Below are positions 1-11,204 of a DNA stretch of 35,866 nt, in pieces. Positions within the stretch are counted from its first letter, which is position 1; every line of letters begins with the position of its first letter. A program made the translations under genes and the position numbers. Source of the stretch: Patescibacteria group bacterium (GTDB lineage Bacteria; Patescibacteriota; JABMPQ01; JAQVVF01); assembly GCA_028699085.1 (NCBI GenBank), contig JAQVVF010000010.1, positions 1 through 35,866 of the forward strand, written 5' to 3'. The notes below the pieces were generated by a model that made no database searches, was not told where the DNA came from, and worked only from the letters and a program-made list of their open reading frames with translations.

Positions 1-2
1 GC

Positions 3-695
3 ACAGACCCAACAACATCATCAACAGCTTACACATCTCCAATAACAATTTCAGAAACAACTACCTTAAAATTCTTTTCAGTTGATAATGCAGAAAACAG
101 TGAAGCAGTTAAAACAGAAACCTATACGATTAATACAATGCCAGAATCAATATTATTTAATGAAAAAATTAAGCTCAAAAATGCAGAACTTGACCAGACA
201 TATGAGAGTAATACAGGAAATATCAAACTCATTTTCAGTAAACTTCCCAAAGCAAAAGCAATTAACAAGCTTTATCTCAAATTCACTCGCAATAAAAAAA
301 AGTACAATTCTAGTTTTTTAAAATCAAAAAGTTATCCAGGTCATCTTTTGCTTACCTCAAATATTGGCTTAGTTAAAAAAGCTTATGCTAAAAAGGTTAA
401 TAAACGAGTTGGTTTAAAGCTAACAATTAATTATTCTCAAAATAAAATTAAAAAATTAAAACTTAAAGAAAAAAACTTGCGAATTTTCTTTCAAATTAAC
501 GACGGAGTCTGGGCAGGTCCTTATAAAGTAAAGCAAAACAAAACTAGCAACACTATAAAATTTGGTATTAGAAACTACCTCAAAAAATCAAAAGAATCCT
601 TGAAAACATTTTATTTCCAAGACTTAACTAAGATTAAATTTATCTTGGCAGAAAAAGGAGCTTTAAATCAACTGCAGAAAAGAATTTTGTTTTAA
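3..695 (+). CDS. Partial (5'-truncated) surface protein: end of a chitobiase/hexosaminidase C-terminal-like (CHB_HEX_C) domain plus a conserved C-terminal domain
   Basis: Frame 3 is open from the window edge (TDPTTSSTAYTSPITISETTTLKFFSVDNAENSEAVKTETYTI...), then continues as ORF 138..695; closely resembles the C-terminal half of the next gene. Confidence 0.75.
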   Translation, partial: TDPTTSSTAYTSPITISETTTLKFFSVDNAENSEAVKTETYTINTMPESILFNEKIKLKNAELDQTYESNTGNIKLIFSKLPKAKAINKLYLKFTRNKKKYNSSFLKSKSYPGHLLLTSNIGLVKKAYAKKVNKRVGLKLTINYSQNKIKKLKLKEKNLRIFFQINDGVWAGPYKVKQNKTSNTIKFGIRNYLKKSKESLKTFYFQDLTKIKFILAEKGALNQLQKRILF

Positions 696-710
696 TATAA
701 ACATAATACA

Positions 711-735
711 AAACAGGCACAAAATGCCTGTTTTT
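711..735 (+). terminator. Rho-independent terminator
   Basis: caggca-caaaa-tgcctg stem followed by ttttt. Confidence 0.75.
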
Positions 736-817
736 GTTTCTTAAAAAGTTATCAACAAATGTCTTATCATTTTTATGTTATAATAAAAACAATAATTATA
801 ATTCATCTAAAACAAAT

Positions 818-2887
818 ATGAAATCTATTAAAACAAGAGCAATGGTTTTTTTATCTATTGTTTTTTTCAGTCTATGTCTAGCTAGCACTTCTTTTGCCGG
901 TTGGAGCGCACAAACTAGCGGAATAACAAGTCCGATAGACAGAGTTTCATTTGCCACTAGCGAAATTGGAGCATTTACCGGCTTTGATCCTGGTTCAGGA
1001 TCAAAATACGTATATAAGACTACTAATGGAGGTGATAGTTGGGCATCATCAACAGGAACTTCCGGAGGATGGCTTAGTACTTATTTTAATATTCTTGACA
1101 GCAAAGTCTATTCGGCAATGTTTGGAAACATAGATCACATGTCGTATTACTACAATAATGATTTAGAAAATTCAGACACCTGGAACACGGATAGCACAGG
1201 AAAATACGGAATGAAATATGCCATAAAAATGGTTGATTCAACAACTAGCTATCAGGTAGGATATGATACTGTGCCATTTATTGTTAAAACTGTTTACGGT
1301 GTTGGTGGAACGGAACTAACAAATACAGATTCTGTAGCAGATTATCTATATGCAATTGATTGTTTAGATACAAACGTCTGTTTTGCGGTTGGCGCAAATG
1401 GCGCTATTGTTAAAACAAGTGCTGATAGTGAATTTTCAAGCCAAGGATTAGGCGGTACTTTTTCCATAAGAGATGTTTCTATGATAAGCGCTTCCGAAGG
1501 ATACGCAGTTGGAGATTATGGCTTTTACTATAAATACAATGGTTCAAACTGGAGTACTGGAATTATTACTGCTCTGCCTATCAATTTTTCCGGAATCAGC
1601 TGCCCTGAAACTGAAAAATGCTGGGCAGTTGGCGCAGGTGGCGTAATTTACAAAACTACTAATGGTGGTTCTTCTTGGAATTCTGAAACTAGCGGCATTT
1701 CATCAGATCTTAATGCAGTTGATTTTTATGATGCAAATACTGGCTGGGCAGTCGGTGACAGCGGAGTAGTTTTAAGCTATGTCGGCGACTCTCAAGCCCC
1801 AACAACAACTGCATCACCATCAGGTGGAACATACGATAGCGCTCAATCAGTAACTCTTACTCCTGATGAAACAGCCACAACATATTACACAATAGACGGC
1901 TCAACTCCAACTGAAGCATCTACGGTCTATTCAGCGCCAATTACAATTTCACAAACAACAACCTTAAAATTTTTCTCCAAAGACACTGCTGGTAATTCTG
2001 AAACACCAAAAATAGAAAGCTACATCATCGTTACTGATTCAGAAGCTCCAGTTACAACAGCCTCTCCAGCTTCAGGAACATATTTTCAAGCTCAAACTGT
2101 AACTCTAACAGCCACTGACACTGATTCAGGAGTAGCAGCAACGTATTACACAACAGACGGTACAGATCCAACAACAAGCTCAACTCAATATTCTTCGCCG
2201 ATAACAATATCAGAAACAACAACCTTAAAATTCTTTTCAGTTGATAATGCTGGAAATATTGAAGCAGTAAAAACAGAAATTTACAATATTACTACTCCTA
2301 CGCCCATTCCAACTCCATTCACCAAAAAAGTTAATCTTGAAAGTGCTACTCTAGACACTACCTATCACAGCACTTTATCTAACACTGATCTCGTTTTCTA
2401 CAGATTGCCAAAAAGAGGAGCAATCACAGATCTCTATGTTAAACTTACTCGTAACAAAAAAGGCTATAACTCTAACTTTATTAAGAAATTAAGCTATCCA
2501 GGTCATGTTACTTTAACCTCAAACATTGGTTTAGTAGATAAAGACTATTACAAAAACGTTGATAAACATATCAAATTCAAAGTTGCTATTCGTTATTCTC
2601 AAAACAAGATCAACAAGCTAAACCTCAAAGAAGGTAAATTAAGACTTTACTACAAAACAGAAACTGGCATCTGGAAAGGTCCTTACACTGTCTATCAAAA
2701 CAAAGACAACAATGTCATCAAATTCAAGATTAGAAATTATCTTCTAACCGACGATACAGCTGATATTGCCTCAGCAAACCGAACTTACTCTCCAACATTC
2801 TACTTTAAAGACTTAACTAAGATTAAATTCATCTTGGCAGAAAAAGGAGCTTTAGGATTACAGCTAGAAACGAGAAGATTTTTTTAG
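818..2887 (+). CDS. Secreted protein: Ycf48/BNR-like repeats, two CHB_HEX_C-like domains, conserved C-terminal domain
   Basis: Signal peptide MKSIKTRAMVFLSIVFFSLCLASTSFAG from ATG 818; repeated GWAVG / YKTTNGGSSW motifs; repeated TYDSAQSVTLT...TYYTIDGSTPT...TTTLKFFSxDxAGN. Confidence 0.8.
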   Translation: MKSIKTRAMVFLSIVFFSLCLASTSFAGWSAQTSGITSPIDRVSFATSEIGAFTGFDPGSGSKYVYKTTNGGDSWASSTGTSGGWLSTYFNILDSKVYSAMFGNIDHMSYYYNNDLENSDTWNTDSTGKYGMKYAIKMVDSTTSYQVGYDTVPFIVKTVYGVGGTELTNTDSVADYLYAIDCLDTNVCFAVGANGAIVKTSADSEFSSQGLGGTFSIRDVSMISASEGYAVGDYGFYYKYNGSNWSTGIITALPINFSGISCPETEKCWAVGAGGVIYKTTNGGSSWNSETSGISSDLNAVDFYDANTGWAVGDSGVVLSYVGDSQAPTTTASPSGGTYDSAQSVTLTPDETATTYYTIDGSTPTEASTVYSAPITISQTTTLKFFSKDTAGNSETPKIESYIIVTDSEAPVTTASPASGTYFQAQTVTLTATDTDSGVAATYYTTDGTDPTTSSTQYSSPITISETTTLKFFSVDNAGNIEAVKTEIYNITTPTPIPTPFTKKVNLESATLDTTYHSTLSNTDLVFYRLPKRGAITDLYVKLTRNKKGYNSNFIKKLSYPGHVTLTSNIGLVDKDYYKNVDKHIKFKVAIRYSQNKINKLNLKEGKLRLYYKTETGIWKGPYTVYQNKDNNVIKFKIRNYLLTDDTADIASANRTYSPTFYFKDLTKIKFILAEKGALGLQLETRRFF

Positions 2888-2902
2888 TATCAAACTTATA
2901 AA

Positions 2903-2930
2903 AAAAACAGGCGAAAAATGCCTGTTTTTA
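2903..2930 (+). terminator. Rho-independent terminator
   Basis: caggc-gaaaaat-gcctg followed by ttttta. Confidence 0.75.
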
Positions 2931-2963
2931 TTTTGTTTAAAAAATTGTTATAATAAAAATAAT

Positions 2964-3893
2964 ATGTCTAGTTTTGATACATTGATTACTGAATTTCTAG
3001 AATATCTAGAAATCGAAAAAAACAGATCGCAATTAACAATCAGAAATTACGATCATTATCTTCGTGTTTTTTTGGCATGGTCGAAGGCTACAAGCATTTC
3101 TCAAGTTAATTTTAATCTGATTAGAAAATATCGCCTTTATCTTAATCATTATCGCGATGAAAAAGGACAAGCTCTAAAATCAGTTACTCAGGCATATTAT
3201 ATTATTGCATTGCGATCATTCTTAAAATATTTAGCCAAGCGTGATATCAAAACCATGGCTGCAGAAAAATTAGAACTACCTAAAATTTCCGAAAGGACAA
3301 TCGAATTCTTAGAGCCAAATGAATTAGACAAGCTTTTATCTCAGCCTAACATTCACAATTTGAATGGCCTAAGAGATCGCACTATTCTAGAAACATTATT
3401 TTCAACAGGTCTTCGTGTCAGTGAATTAGTCAGTTTGAACAGAGATAGTATCAGTTTGCTCCATGATGAATTTACAGTTCGTGGTAAAGGCGACAAGCCA
3501 AGAGTTGTCTTTTTGTCAACTGCAGCAAAATCTTGGTTATCAAGTTATTTGAAACAGCGTAAAGATAATTTAAAACCATTATTTATTAATCACCCAAAAC
3601 AAGCTAGTAAAAATAGCGAGAAGGAAATTACCGATCTCAATGCCAATCGTTTAACCCCCCGAAGTATTCAAAGAATTGTTAAAAAATACGCATTATTAGC
3701 AGGTATTACCAAGAATGTCACTCCGCATACTTTGCGTCATTCTTTTGCTACAGATTTATTAAGAAATGATGCTGATATCAGATCAGTTCAGGCTATGCTT
3801 GGTCATTCTAACATTACAACTACTCAAGTTTATACCCACGTTACAGACAAAGGCTTGCGTGAAATCCATAAAAAATGTCATCATCGAAAATGA
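2964..3893 (+). CDS. Tyrosine recombinase, XerC/XerD family
   Basis: N-terminal SAM-like region; TGLRVSELVSL, HTLRHSFATDLL, GHSNITTTQVYTHV catalytic motifs. Confidence 0.92.
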   Translation: MSSFDTLITEFLEYLEIEKNRSQLTIRNYDHYLRVFLAWSKATSISQVNFNLIRKYRLYLNHYRDEKGQALKSVTQAYYIIALRSFLKYLAKRDIKTMAAEKLELPKISERTIEFLEPNELDKLLSQPNIHNLNGLRDRTILETLFSTGLRVSELVSLNRDSISLLHDEFTVRGKGDKPRVVFLSTAAKSWLSSYLKQRKDNLKPLFINHPKQASKNSEKEITDLNANRLTPRSIQRIVKKYALLAGITKNVTPHTLRHSFATDLLRNDADIRSVQAMLGHSNITTTQVYTHVTDKGLREIHKKCHHRK

Positions 3894-3933
3894 TTTTAGA
3901 ATTAAAAAAAAGCAATAATAATACACAAAAACT

Positions 3934-4680
3934 ATGCAAAAAAGAGAATCAAATCCAACAGTCGTATCTGAAGAAGAAATACCAACGATAAAAGAACAAC
4001 CAGCAGGACAGAACATGAATGAAACCATAGCATTTCCTGAACAATTTGAAAGTCCTCTCGTACCAAAATCATTTTGTGATGATGAAAAGAGTTTTTGGTT
4101 ACAGCAAGAAAAATCAATTAAAGAAGAAGCTGAAAAAGAATTAGAACAAGTAAGAAATTGGGCTGTTGCTAGTCGAAGCTCTGAAGAAATGAAAATACAA
4201 AGATTAAAGATGCTAGAAAAAGAAAGAAGCAGAAAATTAGAATTTCCTTTACAGGCTCTTAATTCATTAGGAACTATTGAAGCTGAACTTAGAAAAGGAG
4301 TCACAGAAAACGCAAAAAATTATGTTGATAGGATATTAGAAATTACTCAAAAAGAATTAAAAATGGCAATCGATTCTTTTGAGCAATACCAAAAAACAGA
4401 AGAGGGAAAATATTATTCCAATTTAAGGCAGCAACAATCAATAGATCAAGCACAATTTAGATACATTAATAATCAAAGAACAAGAGACCTTTTAGAAAAA
4501 AAGATTGCTATTACAAATGAATTAGTACAAGAAATGAAACGTGGCATAGGCCTAGAATCTCGAGTTGATCAATTTAAAAACAGGCTCAAATCATTGCAAA
4601 ACAGTAAAAAGCAAATTGAAAACGGTAGGGTTTTAACTGATGAGAACATCACAAAAATTGAGAAACATAGTTTACGTTAA
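3934..4680 (+). CDS. Hypothetical coiled-coil-rich protein
   Basis: Continuous 248-aa ORF rich in E/K/Q. Confidence 0.6.
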   Translation: MQKRESNPTVVSEEEIPTIKEQPAGQNMNETIAFPEQFESPLVPKSFCDDEKSFWLQQEKSIKEEAEKELEQVRNWAVASRSSEEMKIQRLKMLEKERSRKLEFPLQALNSLGTIEAELRKGVTENAKNYVDRILEITQKELKMAIDSFEQYQKTEEGKYYSNLRQQQSIDQAQFRYINNQRTRDLLEKKIAITNELVQEMKRGIGLESRVDQFKNRLKSLQNSKKQIENGRVLTDENITKIEKHSLR

Positions 4681-4745
4681 AATAAATTATTCTTCATTTA
4701 AGAAATAAAAAAATTACCAAAAAATATCATCATCGCAAATAAGCC

Positions 4746-4774
4746 TTGATTTTTAGTTCTTTTTAGTATATAAT
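4746..4774 (+). promoter_or_regulatory. Sigma70-type promoter for the tRNA-Arg/tRNA-Lys unit
   Basis: TTGATT-N17-TATAAT. Confidence 0.65.
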
Positions 4775-4782
4775 TTTTACAT

Positions 4783-4859
4783 TAACACTTAACTTTTAAC
4801 ATTTAACAGTTAACTTTCTTCAAGGTTGTTAATTATCAATTGTTAAAGGTTAAGTGTTA
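4783..4859. repeat. Long imperfect intergenic palindrome (TTAAC-word type)
   Basis: Arms 4783-4814 and 4828-4859; 27/32 positions complementary by hand count. Confidence 0.8.
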
Positions 4860-4865
4860 GAAAAC

Positions 4866-4937
4866 GCCCTCATAGTTCAATGGATAGAACACTAGCCTTC
4901 TAAGCTGGATATGCAGGTTCGATTCCTGCTGAGGGCA
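4866..4937 (+). tRNA. tRNA-Arg(TCT)
   Basis: gccctca...tgagggc acceptor, anticodon loop cttctaa, ggttcgattcc T arm. Confidence 0.93.
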
Positions 4938-4947
4938 GTTAAAAAAT

Positions 4948-5016
4948 TAAAGCGTAAAGTTAAAAGTGCAAAATAATAATCGTTATTTTTCGTTTTTAGC
5001 TTTACGTTTTTCACTT
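4948..5016. repeat. Imperfect palindrome between the two tRNA genes
   Basis: cgtaaagttaaaagtgcaaaataa pairs with ttatttttcgtttttagctttacg with mismatches. Confidence 0.6.
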
Positions 5017-5020
5017 TCAT

Positions 5021-5093
5021 GGGTCGTTAGCTCAGTTGGTAGAGCGTCTGCCTCTTAAGCAGAATGTCAGAGGTTCGATCCCTCTACGACCCA
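5021..5093 (+). tRNA. tRNA-Lys(CTT)
   Basis: gggtcgt...acgaccc acceptor, anticodon loop ctcttaa, aggttcgatccct T arm. Confidence 0.95.
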
Positions 5094-5111
5094 TTTTTTT
5101 ATATCTTTAAT

Positions 5112-5696
5112 ATGCAAATTGAATTCGAAGCAACATTTCCAGACATCGACAAAAACTTAATAAGAAAAAGATTGAAAAAATCCGGCGCAAAATTAATTAA
5201 GCCGGAATTTTTGCAAAAAAGATCTGTATTTAATTTTCCAAAAGGCCATGAAATAAAAGGCGGGTGGGCAAGAGTCAGAAACGAAGATGAAAAAAATACT
5301 ATGAGCATAAAAATAGTTGATGGCTCAAAAATAACAGACCAAAAAGAAATTTGTTTGCAGATTGATAATTTTAAAAAAGCAAAACAATTTCTAAAAATAT
5401 TAGGTTGCAAAGAAAAAGCATACCAAGAAACAAAAAGAGAAATCTGGAATTTAAATAATGTTGAGATTACAATTGATGAATGGCCATTTTTAGAACCATT
5501 TGTTGAGATTGAAGGCAGGTCAGAAAAAGCCGTGAAACAAGTAGCAGGAAAATTAGGTTTTGATTATAATAAAGCATTTTTCGGCGCTGTTGGGACACTC
5601 TATGGGCGAAAATATAATTTTCGAGAAGACGTTTTTAATAATCAAACATCAAAAATTGTATTCAATATGAACAATCCTTTTGTGCAGAAAAAATAA
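5112..5696 (+). CDS. CYTH domain protein (class IV adenylate cyclase/thiamine-triphosphatase-like)
   Basis: MQIEFEATFPDIDKNLIRKRL..., WARVRNE, SIKIVDG, VEITIDEWPFLEPFVEIEG; start moved to 5112 because ORF start 5064 lies inside tRNA-Lys. Confidence 0.8.
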   Translation: MQIEFEATFPDIDKNLIRKRLKKSGAKLIKPEFLQKRSVFNFPKGHEIKGGWARVRNEDEKNTMSIKIVDGSKITDQKEICLQIDNFKKAKQFLKILGCKEKAYQETKREIWNLNNVEITIDEWPFLEPFVEIEGRSEKAVKQVAGKLGFDYNKAFFGAVGTLYGRKYNFREDVFNNQTSKIVFNMNNPFVQKK

Positions 5697-5731
5697 AATA
5701 ATTTTTTCGATAAAAATATCCACAAAATCTC

Positions 5732-5760
5732 TTGACATCTTATTTTTCAACGTATATAAT
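5732..5760 (+). promoter_or_regulatory. Perfect consensus sigma70-type promoter upstream of the 23S rRNA
   Basis: TTGACA-N17-TATAAT. Confidence 0.85.
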
Positions 5761-5815
5761 TTTTCTATACAAATAACTTCTCTATGATTTACCTAAGAAA
5801 CACAAAATTGAAACA

Positions 5816-5867
5816 GCGGCTAATCATTTAGACATATTTTTAAACTCTTTAAAAATATCTTAGCCGC
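5816..5867 (+). promoter_or_regulatory. Nested leader hairpin with boxA-like loop strand (putative antiterminator)
   Basis: gcggctaa/ttagccgc 8-bp outer stem; atatttttaaa-ctc-tttaaaaatat 11-bp inner stem; ctctttaaaaat (5845-5856) resembles rRNA boxA. Confidence 0.55.
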
Positions 5868-5883
5868 GGCAACGCGGTTTTTT
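5864..5883 (+). terminator. Terminator-like hairpin in the 23S leader, overlapping the outer antiterminator stem
   Basis: ccgcg-gcaa-cgcgg followed by tttttt. Confidence 0.65.
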
Positions 5884-5889
5884 CAACCT

Positions 5890-5971
5890 TAACACTTAAC
5901 AATTTAACATTTAACAATTAACTCTTAACGAATTTCGTTAACTGTTAACTGTTAACTGTTAACTGTTAGCA
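5890..5971. repeat. TTAAC-word imperfect palindrome with tandem gttaact units
   Basis: taacacttaacaatttaacatttaacaattaactcttaac versus gttaactgttaactgttaactgttaactgttag. Confidence 0.65.
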
Positions 5972-6005
5972 AACTCACAACTTAATATTGCATTTATAAA
6001 CTGCT

Positions 6006-8905
<2,900 letters not shown>

Positions 8906-8934
8906 GTTTGTAAATGCAATTCGTGAATTATCAA

Positions 8935-9048
8935 TGATCAATTTTCAATTTTCATTGAATTTTCAAATACCAATTTTCAAAAAAATAATTGTAAATTGAT
9001 TCATTGGAAATTGATTGAAAATTGAGAATTGGAAATTAGTAATTATCT
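8935..9048. repeat. CAATTTTC-word imperfect palindrome between 23S and 5S
   Basis: gatcaattttcaattttcattgaattttcaa versus ttggaaattgattgaaaattgagaattgg. Confidence 0.65.
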
Positions 9049-9088
9049 AACAAAAGCCTTCGAGAAAAGCACACTTCGTGTTCTCTTC

Positions 9089-9202
9089 TCGGTGGCATTT
9101 GCGACAGTGCACCACCTGTTCCCATCCCGAACACAGAAGTTAAACCTGTCAGCGCCGATGATACCTGCGCTTTATGTGCATGGAAAAGTAGGTCGCCGCC
9201 GT
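9089..9202 (+). rRNA. 5S ribosomal RNA
   Basis: ggtggc...gccgcc terminal stem; cacctgttcccatcccgaacacagaagttaaacc; agcgccgatgatacc. Confidence 0.9.
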
Positions 9203-9210
9203 TTTATCAT

Positions 9211-9236
9211 AAAAACCGCTCAATCGCGGTTTTTTT
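9211..9236 (+). terminator. Terminator after 5S rRNA
   Basis: aaaaaccgc-tcaat-cgcggtttttt. Confidence 0.85.
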
Positions 9237-9260
9237 GTATTTTTTTTAAATACAAAATTA

Positions 9261-9289
9261 TTGACAATTATCTCGATTTAGCATAATCT
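9261..9289 (+). promoter_or_regulatory. Promoter for 9329 CDS
   Basis: TTGACA-N17-TAATCT. Confidence 0.5.
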
Positions 9290-9328
9290 TAAGTGTAAAT
9301 TATTTCCTGCACCTTGAAGGAGGAGAAC

Positions 9329-9634
9329 ATGACTCACGATGAATTTAGATCTCATTTGCATGAAACGTTCATAAAAAAGTATGGAGCTGAAGCAAAGATT
9401 GAAATTACTTTAATTTATCGCGCAAATTATGAGCTAAATCACAACCAGCAATTCAAAGTGCCTGCAGCTATCGATTTTTTACAACCCGTAGCCATCGTAA
9501 CAGTCAAGCAATTCAAAATCAAAGAAATTTTTCTTGCATTCATTGATAAAAGAGGTCATGGCCATATTTGTCCAGAAGATCATGAAGATCATCAGCAGAG
9601 ATCTCCTATCTCGAACTTTGAAGGGAAATTCTAA
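9329..9634 (+). CDS. Hypothetical protein (101 aa)
   Basis: Strong SD aaggaggag 5' of ATG 9329; ORF track TTG start overlaps the SD. Confidence 0.65.
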   Translation: MTHDEFRSHLHETFIKKYGAEAKIEITLIYRANYELNHNQQFKVPAAIDFLQPVAIVTVKQFKIKEIFLAFIDKRGHGHICPEDHEDHQQRSPISNFEGKF

Positions 9635-9682
9635 ACAGCAATTTATTTTGTTGTTTTTTTATTCTAAAGAAGTTAGAATTAA

Positions 9683-9758
9683 AACAGTTAACAGTTAACA
9701 TTTAACAGTTAATCATTTTTTATCTTTGTTAATTGTTAAATGTTACAATTTAATTGTT
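9683..9758. repeat. TTAAC-word imperfect palindrome
   Basis: Arms 9683-9712/9729-9758; 24/30 complementary by hand count. Confidence 0.75.
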
Positions 9759-9764
9759 AAACTC

Positions 9765-10967
9765 ATGCAAATTTTTGCAGACCTTCATATTCATTCTAAA
9801 TATTCTATTGCTACAGCAAAAAACATGGATCTAGAACATCTAGATCTTTGGGCAAACAAAAAAGGAATTACTGTTTTAGGCACAGGCGATTTTACCCATC
9901 CTATTTGGTTTAAAGAAATTAAAAAAAATTTAAAGCCCGTAGAATCAGGCTTATTTATGATTAAAAAATCGAAAAGCCAAATGCGTTTTTTACTGACTTC
10001 GGAAATTTCTTGCGTTTACAAAAAAAATGAGAAAGTTAGAAAAATTCATAATTTAATATTATCACCAGATTTAAAAACAGTTGAACAAATTAGTAGAACG
10101 TTAGATAAAATTGGCAACATCAATTATGACGGTAGGCCAATGTTAGGATTAGATGCCAAAGAATTAGCTAAAATAGTTCTTAACATTAATCCCAATAATT
10201 TAATCATTCCTTGCCACGCTTGGACACCTTGGTTTTCCATTTTTGGCGACAAATCTGGTTTTGATTCAATTACAGAATGTTTTGAAGAATACACAAAATA
10301 TATTTATGCAATTGAAACAGGCTTATCTTCAGATCCAGAAATGAATTGGCGGCTTTCAATGCTTGATAATATTACTTTAATCTCAAATTCCGATGCCCAC
10401 TCTCCTAGTAAATTAGGACGCGAAGCTAATATGCTAGATTGTGAATTAAGTTACGCTGGTATAACAGACGCAATTAAATCAAAAGATCTTAAAAAATTTA
10501 AGGGCACTATTGAATTCTTTCCTGAAGAAGGCAAGTATCATTTTGACGGTCATCGAAATTGCAATGTCCGTTTAACACCTCAAGAAACAATCAAAAATAA
10601 TTATCTTTGTCCAAAATGCAAAAAGCCAGTTACAGTTGGTACAATGCATCGCGTAGAAAAGCTAGCTGATCGAAAAATTGGCTATAAACCAAAAAATGCT
10701 CCAGAGTCAAAGCATATTATTCCATTAGCTGAAATCATTGCTAATTGTCTGGGAGTTAAATCTCAAACTAAAAAAGTTACATTGCAGTATGAGAATTTAA
10801 TTACTAATTTCAAATCAGAATTTTATATTTTGCTAAAGGCTCCAATTGAAGAAATCGCCAAAGTTTCCTCATTTTCAATTGCTCAAGGAATCAAAAATGT
10901 TCGTGAAGGCAAGGTCAATATCAAGCCTGGGTTTGATGGAGAGTTTGGAACTATTTCTGTTCAGTAG
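9765..10967 (+). CDS. Endonuclease Q-like PHP-domain protein
   Basis: MQIFADLHIHSKYSIATAKNMDLEHLDLWANKKGITVLGTGDFTHPIWFKE, PCHAWTPWFSIFG, SNSDAHSPSKLGREAN, CPKCKKPVTVGTMHRVEKLADR. Confidence 0.85.
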   Translation: MQIFADLHIHSKYSIATAKNMDLEHLDLWANKKGITVLGTGDFTHPIWFKEIKKNLKPVESGLFMIKKSKSQMRFLLTSEISCVYKKNEKVRKIHNLILSPDLKTVEQISRTLDKIGNINYDGRPMLGLDAKELAKIVLNINPNNLIIPCHAWTPWFSIFGDKSGFDSITECFEEYTKYIYAIETGLSSDPEMNWRLSMLDNITLISNSDAHSPSKLGREANMLDCELSYAGITDAIKSKDLKKFKGTIEFFPEEGKYHFDGHRNCNVRLTPQETIKNNYLCPKCKKPVTVGTMHRVEKLADRKIGYKPKNAPESKHIIPLAEIIANCLGVKSQTKKVTLQYENLITNFKSEFYILLKAPIEEIAKVSSFSIAQGIKNVREGKVNIKPGFDGEFGTISVQ

Positions 10968-11062
10968 GAGGTTCGACCTTTCACTAAAACCATAAGCTAT
11001 TATTTTTCAATAAGACTATTTTAATTTCACGAAATGTATGATTTATTAAAAGATCGAACCTC
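10968..11062. repeat. Inverted repeat downstream of EndoQ-like gene
   Basis: gaggttcgacctttc ... aaaagatcgaacctc. Confidence 0.6.
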
Positions 11063-11069
11063 TTCTAAA

Positions 11070-11195
11070 ATCATAAATTCTAAAAACTAAACAAATTTAA
11101 ATGACCAAAATCAAAAATCACAAAATTCATCGTTGAGGTTTTTGATTTTGAATTTTTAATTATGTATTTGTTTAGGATTTAGAAATTAGTGCTTA
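11070..11195. repeat. Imperfect palindrome upstream of methyltransferase
   Basis: ctaaacaaatttaaatgaccaaaatcaaaaatc versus gaggtttttgattttgaatttttaattatgtatttgtttag. Confidence 0.6.
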
Positions 11196-11204
11196 GAATT
11201 TTTT

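Noticed and set aside
2964-3893. Tyrosine recombinase as evidence of an integrated mobile element
   Set aside because: No att-like direct repeats, phage or integron genes seen; looks like a chromosomal Xer-type gene.
3783-4304. Minus ORFs 3783..4304 and 3932..4117
   Set aside because: Antisense to the recombinase end and coiled-coil gene; no supporting signal.
5064-5111. ORF-track start of the CYTH gene at 5064
   Set aside because: This segment is part of tRNA-Lys; ATG 5112 fits the CYTH N-terminus MQIEFEATF.
4781-5971. CRISPR array suggested by regularly repeated TTAAC units
   Set aside because: Repeats are 5-8 nt with no unique spacers; arrangement is palindromic, not direct repeat-spacer; no cas genes in window.
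9029-9286. ORF 9029..9286 (+)
   Set aside because: Runs through the 5S rRNA gene and its terminator.
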